Shown here piece by piece: positions 1 to 5,935 of a stretch of DNA of 8,697 nucleotides. A program made the translations under genes and the position numbers. A model generated the notes under the pieces. The model was given only the letters and a program-made list of their open reading frames with translations, ran no database searches and was not told the origin of the DNA. The DNA comes from DASXMT01 sp035569695 (GTDB taxonomy: Bacteria; Actinomycetota; Acidimicrobiia; Acidimicrobiales; RAAP-2). Where the stretch lies: contig DATMMO010000183.1 in NCBI GenBank assembly GCA_035569695.1, positions 1 through 8,697 of the forward strand, given 5' to 3'. Position 1 is the stretch's first letter; every line of letters begins with the position of its first letter.

Positions 1-1260
1 GGCGGCGAACTCGCGGGGCATGCCCAGCACGCGTTCGCTGATGATATTGCGCTGCATCTCGTTGCTGCCCCCACCCAGGCTCCCGCCCTGTCGGAAGAGG
101 AACTGGATCCCGGCCTCGCCGGCCACGTCCCCCTCCTCCCAGACGCCGGCGCCCAGGCCGGCCAACTCCAGGGCCATGTCGAAGTGCCGTTCGGCATTGG
201 TGGCGGCATAGAGGCGGGGCAGCGAGCCCGCCGGTCCCGCGAACTGCCCCGTCCTCATCCCGGTGGTGACCCGGGCGATGAGCTGTGCCGACACCCGGTC
301 GTTGACTCGGCCCTCGGCCACCAGTTGTCGAACCCGGGGGTCGCCGGTGCTGCCGGTGGCCCGGGCCAGCTCGAGCAGCTCGTCGCGGCCGCCACTGCGG
401 TCACCGGCACCGCCGGAGCCGCTGACGTAGGGGGAGCCGCCGCCCACCGCATCGCGCTCGTGAAAGAGGAGGCGGGAGGCCACCGTCCACCCGTCGTTGA
501 CCTGGCCCACCACGTTCTCGGCCGGGATGGCCACATCGTCGAAGAACTCCTGACAGAACTCGTTCCACCCGTTGACCATCTTGATCTGCTGCAGCTCGAT
601 GCCCGGTTGATGGATCTTCACGATGAACATGGTCAGGCCGCGGTGCTTGGTGGCATGCCAGTCGGTACGGGCCAGGCACAAGGCGTAGTCGGCCCGGAAT
701 GCGCCCGAGCTCCAGATCTTCGACCCGTTGAGGACGAACACGTCGCCGTCGCGCGTGGCCCTGGTGACCAGGCCGGCCAGGTCGGACCCACCTGAGGGCT
801 CGGACAGGAACTGCACCCATACCTCGTCGGCCGACAGGATGGCCGGGAGGTGCTTCTGCTTCTGCTCCTCGGTCCCGAAATCGAGCAGGGTGGGAGCGAG
901 GATGGAGAGCGACGGGATGTTGAGCAGCACCGGCATCTCGTAGGGGACCGACTCCCGGGTGAACACGGCCTGGTGCTGGCGCGACAACCCCTGGCCCCCG
1001 TACTCACGCGGGAAGCACAGACCGGCGAACCCCCCATCGAAGAGGATCCGCTGCAGGTGCCGGGAGCGCAGACCGTCCTCGTCCTCGGTGGCCAGTTGCT
1101 GGTTGGTCCGGCCGTCCAGGCGGGGCATGGACTCGGCCAGCCAGGCTCGGGCCCGGAGACGGAAGGCCTCGAGGTCTTCGGTGCTCGACGCAGTGTCGAG
1201 CGCTGCGGTGGTGTTGATGGACGCTGGGCTATTGACGGACACTGGGCTGTTGATGGACAT
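1..1260 (-). CDS. Acyl-CoA dehydrogenase, FadE-type (3' end cut by window edge)
   Basis: Flavoprotein expected to introduce an alpha,beta double bond into an acyl-CoA in the cytoplasm and pass electrons to ETF. 420 residues are visible. FAD/substrate-binding blocks are FLSEPSGGSDLAGL (about 151-164) and NGSKIWSS (178-185), and the C-terminal block is GGGSNEMQRNIISERVLGMP (396-415). The frame runs off base 1 at GMPREFAA, so probably only about 10-20 residues are missing. The ATG at 1260 has GAGGAG just upstream. The first 18 residues are a six-residue unit repeated three times, which is not part of the enzyme fold. The position of the MCAD catalytic Glu holds Gly (397), but E269 in HERDAVGGG lies where isovaleryl-CoA dehydrogenase carries its base. 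It follows the amidohydrolase by 18 bp on the same strand, so co-transcription is likely. Family call is firm; substrate unknown (steroid or branched acyl-CoA is only a guess). Confidence 0.93.
   Translation of the reverse strand, partial: MSINSPVSVNSPASINTTAALDTASSTEDLEAFRLRARAWLAESMPRLDGRTNQQLATEDEDGLRSRHLQRILFDGGFAGLCFPREYGGQGLSRQHQAVFTRESVPYEMPVLLNIPSLSILAPTLLDFGTEEQKQKHLPAILSADEVWVQFLSEPSGGSDLAGLVTRATRDGDVFVLNGSKIWSSGAFRADYALCLARTDWHATKHRGLTMFIVKIHQPGIELQQIKMVNGWNEFCQEFFDDVAIPAENVVGQVNDGWTVASRLLFHERDAVGGGSPYVSGSGGAGDRSGGRDELLELARATGSTGDPRVRQLVAEGRVNDRVSAQLIARVTTGMRTGQFAGPAGSLPRLYAATNAERHFDMALELAGLGAGVWEEGDVAGEAGIQFLFRQGGSLGGGSNEMQRNIISERVLGMPREFAA
1207..1260 (-). repeat. Three 18-bp in-frame repeats at the dehydrogenase N-terminus
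   Basis: The first 18 codons of the dehydrogenase are three units of 18 bp, reading MSINSP, VSVNSP and ASINTT. The first two differ at few bases and the third has decayed at its end. Because the period is a multiple of three, copy-number change would keep the frame. The unit lies before the first predicted helix (STEDLEAFRLRARAWL), so it is a disordered leader. Confidence 0.8.
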
Positions 1261-1278
1261 AGGGCTCCTCGCCGGCGA

Positions 1279-2556
1279 TCAGCTGTTGGTCAGGGTGCCG
1301 AGGTCCGAGGCCTTGGTGGCGTGGGGGGCCTTGGGGGTGCGGCGGGTGGAGCGGATGGCCACGTCCCGTCCGGCCTGGCGGGCCCGGAGGGCGGCGACCG
1401 TGGCCTCTGGCTTGGGGATGACCGAGAAGGGGTCGTAGCTGAAGTGGTTCATGGCGTTCAGGTGGGTCATCCGGTTGATGTCGTGCTCTTCCAGCTCGCC
1501 GATGTACTTCCACAGCTGTTCGGGAGCCGTGGGCCAGGTGGTGTCGGAGTGGGGGTAGTCGCACTCCCAGGTCACGTTGTCCATGTTCAAGAAGTCCCGG
1601 CTGGCCACGCCGAAGGCGTCGTCGATGAAACAGGTGATGACGTGCTCGTTGAACACCTCGGAGGGCAGCTGGTGGCCGAAGTCCTGGCCTGTCCAGGCGT
1701 GGTGCTTTTGGTAGTTGTAGTCAATGCGCTCCAAGAAGTAGGGGATCCAGCCGATCCCCCCCTCGGACAGGGCGAACTTGATGTCGGGGAACTTGCGCAG
1801 CACCGGGGACCAGATGAGGTCGGCCGCGGCCCGGACGATGTTCATGGGGGTGACGGTGATCAACACGTCGATGGGGGCATCGGGCGAGGTGATGACCAGC
1901 TCGGAGGACGAGCCGATGTGCATGCACACCACCACGTTCTCCTCCGAACAGGCCTGCCAGAAGGGGTCCCAGTGGTCGGAGTGGATCGAGGGCCAGCCCA
2001 GCTTGGACGGGTTCTCGGAGAAGGTGACGGCGTGGGCCCCCTTGGCTGCCGTGCGCCGGACCTCAGCCGCTAAGACCTCGGGGTCCCAGATGGCCGGGAG
2101 CGAACAGGGGATGAACCGGCCCGGGTGGGTGCCGCACCACTCGTCGATGTGCCAGTCGTTGTAGGCCCGGACCATGGCCAGAGCCACGTCTTTGTCCTCG
2201 GTGCGGGCAAACAGCTGGCCGCAGAACTGGGGGAAGGAGGGGAAGCACAGCGAGCCGAGCACGCCGTTGGCGTCCATGTCCTTGACCCGCTCGTTGATGT
2301 CGTAACACCCCGGGCGCAGCTCGTCGAAAGAGGTCGGCTCCATCCCGAACTCGTCGGGGGGACGCCCGGCCACCGCGTTCAGAGCGATGTTGCCCAGCTC
2401 TTGGCCCTCGTAGCTCCACGCACTGGTCCCGTCGGCCCGGGTGATGAACTGGGGGGCGAGGTCCACGTACTTGGCCGGCAACCGGTCCTCGAAGACATTG
2501 GGTGGTTCGACGACATGGTCATCGACACTCACAAGGATCAGGTCATCAACGTCCAT
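1279..2556 (-). CDS. Amidohydrolase family protein (amidohydrolase_2 / ACMSD-like TIM barrel)
   Basis: Metal-dependent hydrolase or decarboxylase of the amidohydrolase_2 type (COG2159-like), 425 residues, cytoplasmic. Visible family marks are the N-terminal VDDHVVEPP, with the metal-binding D-x-H at 12-14; MHIGSSS with H213; FALSEGGIGWIPYFLERID (262-279); and ECDYPHSDTTWP (331-341), with D333 as the expected last metal ligand or catalytic Asp. Relatives decarboxylate or hydrolyse cyclic acids; actinobacterial members often sit in catabolic clusters with acyl-CoA dehydrogenases and P450s. The start at 2556 is chosen because the motif begins at residue 9 and AAGGGGG lies 6 nt upstream. An in-frame ATG at 2649 would add 31 residues of no family character. 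Residues about 396-425 form a basic, Ser/Thr-rich tail outside the barrel. It heads a likely two-gene operon with the dehydrogenase. Substrate not determinable. Confidence 0.9.
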   Translation of the reverse strand: MDVDDLILVSVDDHVVEPPNVFEDRLPAKYVDLAPQFITRADGTSAWSYEGQELGNIALNAVAGRPPDEFGMEPTSFDELRPGCYDINERVKDMDANGVLGSLCFPSFPQFCGQLFARTEDKDVALAMVRAYNDWHIDEWCGTHPGRFIPCSLPAIWDPEVLAAEVRRTAAKGAHAVTFSENPSKLGWPSIHSDHWDPFWQACSEENVVVCMHIGSSSELVITSPDAPIDVLITVTPMNIVRAAADLIWSPVLRKFPDIKFALSEGGIGWIPYFLERIDYNYQKHHAWTGQDFGHQLPSEVFNEHVITCFIDDAFGVASRDFLNMDNVTWECDYPHSDTTWPTAPEQLWKYIGELEEHDINRMTHLNAMNHFSYDPFSVIPKPEATVAALRARQAGRDVAIRSTRRTPKAPHATKASDLGTLTNS

Positions 2557-2720
2557 CTCGGACCCCCTTGGCCATCTCGTGTGGCCATCTCGTGCTCGGC
2601 CGGGCCCGATTCTCCCAACCGATGGGGATCCGAGCCAATCAGAGAGCATAGCTCCGGCCTGCGGCGCGGAAAACGAGCGTTGACGCTACGGTGCAACCGA
2701 GAGCAAGCGACGAGGGGTCC
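2557..2720. promoter_or_regulatory. Divergent intergenic control region
   Basis: The 164 bp between the divergent amidohydrolase and alpha/beta hydrolase starts must hold both promoters. Visible elements: a 12-bp inverted repeat AGCGT-TG-ACGCT at 2676-2687, a plausible operator half-site pair; a 13-bp tandem duplication, GGCCATCTCGTG plus one variable base, at 2570-2582 and 2583-2595; and, on the minus strand, a weak TATGCT (2650-2645) preceded by 17 nt and TTTTCC (2674-2669). The last could be a -10/-35 pair for the amidohydrolase, but it matches the consensus poorly. No strong promoter is seen for the plus strand. Location is firm; the individual sites are tentative. Confidence 0.4.
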
Positions 2721-3707
2721 ATGCGCGCGGTCGAGATCACAGTGGACGTGACGGGAGTGGCCGGACGGGCCGAGCCGCTGAGCACCGCGGCCACGGTGTA
2801 TCTACCCGATGCCTGCCCTGCGTCGTGCCCTGTTGTCTTCGCCTTCCCCGGTGGCGGGTACTCGCGCCGCTACTACAACCTCAGCATCGGCGACGGCTCG
2901 AGCTACAGCCAGGCCCGACACCACACCGATCGGAACATGGTGCTGGTGGCCTGCGACCATCTCTGCACCGGGGAGGCCACCATGCCGGCCGACCCGTTCG
3001 CCGTCACCTTGGAGCAACTGGCCCAGGCCAACGCCATCACCGCCGGGGTCATCGTCGACCAGCTCACGACGGGGACGCTGGCATCCGGTCTCCCTCCCCT
3101 CTCCATCTCCGCCTTGGTCGGCATCGGCCAGTCCATGGGTGGTTGCATCCTCACCGTCCACCAGGCCCTCTCGGAGACGTTCGACGCCGTGGCCTTCCTG
3201 GGCTCGAGCGGAGTCCACACCGCCTTCCCCGACCCGTCCGGGGGCACCCTGCCCATCACCGTGCCCCAGAGGGGGGACGATCTGCATAACGCCACGATGC
3301 CCACCATGTTCACGCCCGAACAGTTCCGCTACTGCTTCCATTACGACGACGTCCCCGCCGAGGTGGTCGACCTCGACATGGGTGTCGGTGCCGGAGCGGG
3401 AGACCGCCCGGCCTGGCGGTCGGCGGGAGCGCCACCGTGTGCCATGACCATGCTGTCGCCCGGGGTCGTGGCCTCCGAGGCCAGAGCCATCACCGTTCCG
3501 GTGCTGGTGGCCAGCGGCCAGCGCGATGTGGTTCCCGATCCCCATGCCGAGCCCGCCGCCTACCCGGGATCCCCGGACGTCACCGTGGTGGTGGTGCCCG
3601 AGATGGGGCACATGCACAATTTCGCCGGCACGAGGGTGCGGCTGTGGGATCGGCTGGCCAACTGGATCGACACCGTCGTCGACCAGCGCCGCGGGGCCGG
3701 GCTGTAG
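2721..3707 (+). CDS. Alpha/beta hydrolase fold protein
   Basis: Soluble serine hydrolase of 328 residues, probably an esterase, thioesterase or C-C bond hydrolase. A strand followed by PGGGYSRRYY (43-52) supplies the oxyanion-hole turn. The nucleophile elbow is GIGQSMGG (134-141) with Ser138. A late strand ends in VLVASGQRDVVPDP, with Asp269 as the likely acid, and EMGHMHNFAG (294-303) holds the catalytic His (H297 or H299). No signal peptide or membrane segment is visible. A cap region (about 170-245) contains a Gly/Ala-rich stretch. The ATG at 2721 is preferred over an in-frame GTG at 2691 because GAGGGG lies 4 nt before it. Its stop overlaps the start of the next gene, so the two are translated together. 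The fold is sure; the reaction is unknown. Confidence 0.88.
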   Translation: MRAVEITVDVTGVAGRAEPLSTAATVYLPDACPASCPVVFAFPGGGYSRRYYNLSIGDGSSYSQARHHTDRNMVLVACDHLCTGEATMPADPFAVTLEQLAQANAITAGVIVDQLTTGTLASGLPPLSISALVGIGQSMGGCILTVHQALSETFDAVAFLGSSGVHTAFPDPSGGTLPITVPQRGDDLHNATMPTMFTPEQFRYCFHYDDVPAEVVDLDMGVGAGAGDRPAWRSAGAPPCAMTMLSPGVVASEARAITVPVLVASGQRDVVPDPHAEPAAYPGSPDVTVVVVPEMGHMHNFAGTRVRLWDRLANWIDTVVDQRRGAGL

Positions 3708-4378
3708 TGGCCGTGATCCCCCCGGACCACCGATACCCGCTCGGCGTGCACAGCGTGGTCTTCGGGCGCATCGACACGCGGGCCTGCTTCGAGCAGGCCG
3801 CCGCCTTGGGCTTCGATCATGTCGACATCGGAGAGGCGGCGCTGCGGGAGCTGGAGGCCGACGGCGGACCTCCGGTACGCCTGCCCGCCGGCGACATCCT
3901 CAGCATGCGTGGGTTCGCGCCCGGTCGTACCGCCCTGGCCCCGGTGCTCCGCCCCCACCAGTCCTACGACGAGATCGTCACCCTGTTGCGGGCCCACCCC
4001 GGAGCCCGGCTCGAGGTCGGACCGGACTCGGTGGCCGGGAGCGTCGAGTCCATCCGGCGACTGGCCACCGACGTACCGGGCCTCCGCTTCACCATCGACA
4101 CCGGCCACATCACCGCCTGGGGTGAGGACCCCCTCGACGTCTTGGACCTGGCCGACCACGTCCAGCTCCGCCAGGCCGCCCCGGGCCGTCCCCAGCTCTG
4201 GCCGGACGAGGGGGTCATCGACTTCGCCGCCCTCGTGGCCTGCCTCCGCCAGGTCGACTACCGCGGGCTCCTCACCGTCGAGTACTTCGATCTGCCCGAT
4301 TACGGCTGGCCCGTCGATGACCCGGTGGGCCACGCCGTGGCCCTGGCCCAGGTGGTCCGACCGCTGCTCCAGGGCTGA
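3707..4378 (+). CDS. Short sugar phosphate isomerase/epimerase-like TIM-barrel protein (AP_endonuc_2 family)
   Basis: Predicted metal-dependent TIM-barrel protein of the xylose isomerase-like / AP endonuclease 2 group. The GTG at 3707 shares its G with the TAG stop of the upstream hydrolase (TAGTG), a coupling arrangement; a second GTG at 3713 would lose two residues. From 3707 it is 223 residues, shorter than the usual 250-300. Recognisable pieces are PLGVHSVVFG (strand 1), GFDHVDIGEAAL (strand 2), RLEVGPDS (E103), FTIDTGHITAWGEDP (D131, H134), LADHVQLRQAAPG (H151) and GLLTVEYFDLPDYG (E192), an order typical of the family's metal site. The usual H-x-H after strand 7 reads HVQLR, with only the first His kept. 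The stretch between strands 2 and 4 looks compressed. Function may be isomerase, epimerase, dehydratase or lyase; it is probably a partner of the hydrolase. Confidence 0.78.
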   Translation: MAVIPPDHRYPLGVHSVVFGRIDTRACFEQAAALGFDHVDIGEAALRELEADGGPPVRLPAGDILSMRGFAPGRTALAPVLRPHQSYDEIVTLLRAHPGARLEVGPDSVAGSVESIRRLATDVPGLRFTIDTGHITAWGEDPLDVLDLADHVQLRQAAPGRPQLWPDEGVIDFAALVACLRQVDYRGLLTVEYFDLPDYGWPVDDPVGHAVALAQVVRPLLQG

Positions 4379-4439
4379 TCGGCGGCCCGGGCTGAGCGTC
4401 GGTTCAGCTGATCGGCTCCAGGGCTGAGCGGCGGGCCGG
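4374..4439. repeat. Four degenerate 16-17 bp tandem units
   Basis: GCTGATCGG, GCTGAGCGT, GCTGATCGG and GCTGAGCGG begin at 4374, 4391, 4407 and 4423, a spacing of 17, 16 and 16 bp. Odd units carry T and even units G at the sixth base. The barrel gene's TGA stop (4376-4378) lies inside the first unit. A longer match, 19 of 20 bases, links 4366-4385 with 4415-4434. It looks like a decayed tandem array spanning the gene end. Confidence 0.65.
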
Positions 4440-4457
4440 CCAATCGGCGCCTCAGCC
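4422..4457. terminator. Possible bidirectional terminator between convergent genes
   Basis: GGCTGAG (4422-4428) pairs perfectly with CTCAGCC (4451-4457), with a 22-nt GC-rich loop that contains the self-complementary GGCCGGCC. It sits between the convergent barrel and P450 genes and overlaps the P450 stop codon. There is no T-tract, and the loop is long, so this is tentative. Confidence 0.3.
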
Positions 4458-5648
4458 TTCTCGGACCCCGGGCTCGAATTCCACCGGCAGGTGGGTGATC
4501 TCCCGGATGGACGGGCTGTACTTTGGAATGAACCCCTCGGGGAGCCGGTAGGAGGGAATGCGCCGGTGCCATTCGGCCAGGGCCACCCGGAGCTCCATGC
4601 GGGCCAGGTGCGAGCCCAGGCAGCGATGGATGCCCACGCCGAAGCTCAGGTGCTTGATCGACTGGCGGGTGAAGTCCACCTCGGTCGGGCGCTCGAACCG
4701 GGCGGGGTCGATGTTGGTGGTGGCCAACAGCACGGCCATCCTCGTCCCCGAGCTGACCGGGCATCCCTCGATCTCGGTGTCGGCCGTCGTCACCCGGATG
4801 ACGGTGGGCACCGGGCACATCCAGCGCAGAAGCTCCTCCACCGCCTTGGGCTGGAGGGCAGGATCCTCGACCAGCTGCCGCTGGTGCTCGGGGCTCCGGG
4901 CCAGGAAGGCGAAGAAGCACTCGAGGCTGGCCGTGACCGTGTCCAGGCCGGCCATCAGCTGCAGCAACGAGATGTTGAGCGTCTGCTCGCGGGTCAGCTC
5001 GCCGGCCAGCTCCAACCGGGAGAGGTGGCCCAGGATGTCGTCGGTCGGTTCCGCTACTCGCCGGTCGAGGGCCTCGCCGAAGAGCTCGAACACCCACTCT
5101 GCCGCCTTGGTCCGGGCCGAGTCCGCCTCGGCGCCACCCTCGCCCGGCGGGCGGATGAGGTCGTCCTTCACGGCCAGGAATTCGTCGAGCCGGTCGAGCG
5201 GCAACCCCAAGAGGTGGAGGAAGGTCCCCGAGGGAATGGGCAGGGCGAACTCGGCGGCCAGGTCGCAGCGGCCCCGCTCGATGAACTGGTCGATGCACTG
5301 GTTCACCAGCACCGCTACCTCGCCCTCGAGCTTGGCCATCTTGGGCGGGGTGAACAGCGGGTCGAGCATCCGGCGGTAGCGACGATGCTCGGGCGGGTCC
5401 ACCTGCAGCGGGATCAGCCCCGTCTCCGAACCGAGATACTGGGCCTCGGGATTGGACGACACCAGCTCGGGATTGTGCATGAACTCGTCGATGGCGGTGG
5501 GGCTGGTCATCATGGAGACGGTGCCGAAGTCGAGAACGGCGGGGCCGGTGCGCATCTTCTCCCAGTCCGCTTGGACGTTGTCACCCCAGAGGCTCACGTC
5601 CTCTTCGGGCGCCACCTCATCTGATGCCGCCGGCGTATCCACGCTCAT
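4452..5648 (-). CDS. Cytochrome P450
   Basis: Soluble heme monooxygenase, 398 residues, the normal length for bacterial P450s supplied with electrons by a separate ferredoxin and reductase (neither is in the window). Visible marks in order are DPPEHRRYRRML (84-95); the I-helix oxygen-activation motif AGLDT (233-237) with D236 and T237; the K-helix ExxR (E272, R275); NIDPARF (312-318); and the heme loop FGVGIHRCLG (336-345) with axial ligand Cys343, continuing into LAR. No membrane anchor. The ATG at 5648 is preceded by GAGGAGG at about 5 nt. The frame stays open upstream to 5921, but those 91 codons show no P450 character. It is transcribed divergently from an acyl-CoA dehydrogenase, so hydroxylation probably feeds the same CoA pathway. 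CYP family not assigned. Confidence 0.96.
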   Translation of the reverse strand: MSVDTPAASDEVAPEEDVSLWGDNVQADWEKMRTGPAVLDFGTVSMMTSPTAIDEFMHNPELVSSNPEAQYLGSETGLIPLQVDPPEHRRYRRMLDPLFTPPKMAKLEGEVAVLVNQCIDQFIERGRCDLAAEFALPIPSGTFLHLLGLPLDRLDEFLAVKDDLIRPPGEGGAEADSARTKAAEWVFELFGEALDRRVAEPTDDILGHLSRLELAGELTREQTLNISLLQLMAGLDTVTASLECFFAFLARSPEHQRQLVEDPALQPKAVEELLRWMCPVPTVIRVTTADTEIEGCPVSSGTRMAVLLATTNIDPARFERPTEVDFTRQSIKHLSFGVGIHRCLGSHLARMELRVALAEWHRRIPSYRLPEGFIPKYSPSIREITHLPVEFEPGVREG

Positions 5649-5935
5649 CCCTGCCTCCTCATCGAAAGTTGTCCCGTGCCATCGGATCTGCTCGAGACGG
5701 ATTCCATCCGGCCCTGTCACGGTGAGGTGGCCGCAGCCGATATGCATTCCCCCAGCGAATACATACTGGCCGACCACAAATGGCCGACTCCCCGTCAGGG
5801 CACGATAGCTGCTCGGAAAACACTCGTGTACGCCAGGCGGGTGTGGGGCATCATGTGCCAGCATCATCGGGGGCGGTCGCTGTCCATTGCAGCCGGGACG
5901 AGACCCCCGAAGACCGAGCACAGAAGAGAGCGACC
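5649..5935. promoter_or_regulatory. 287-bp divergent control region between P450 and dehydrogenase
   Basis: Must hold the promoters for the P450 (minus) and the dehydrogenase (plus). It is less GC-rich in its middle than the flanking genes. Two pairs of direct repeats stand out: TGGCCGAC at 5767-5774 and 5781-5788 (14 bp apart), and GCATCAT at 5848-5854 and 5861-5867 (13 bp apart). Either could be tandem regulator half-sites. Both strands stay open through much of the region in the frames of the flanking genes, but the translations look like no known domain. No convincing -10/-35 pair was found. Confidence 0.4.

Noticed and set aside
850..2073. Long plus-strand open frame opposite the left-hand dehydrogenase and amidohydrolase
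   Set aside because: It is antisense to two genes with clear motifs; its Gly/Val/His-rich translation shows no domain and is what strong third-position GC bias produces.
2680..2708. TTGACG at 2680-2685 as a plus-strand -35 box
   Set aside because: No -10-like hexamer at 16-18 bp, and a start site there would leave no room for the ribosome-binding site before 2721; the TTGACG is also part of the inverted repeat.
3437..3706. N-terminal extension of the barrel gene overlapping the hydrolase gene
   Set aside because: These 90 codons are the hydrolase read in another frame (Arg/Gly-rich); barrel strand 1 begins only after the GTG at 3707.
4300..5298. Alternative minus-strand frame overlapping the P450
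   Set aside because: Pro/Arg/Gly-rich shadow with no motifs, whereas the other frame has I-helix, ExxR and heme-loop motifs.
5649..5921. Upstream extension of the P450 frame (91 codons)
   Set aside because: No P450 or signal sequence in it, and an excellent Shine-Dalgarno sits before the ATG at 5648, which gives a family-typical length. Codon choice in the extension is less GC-biased than in the gene.
5780..5935. Upstream extension of the second dehydrogenase (52 codons)
   Set aside because: The residues do not match the family and the ATG at 5936 with GAGAG gives a normal-length protein.
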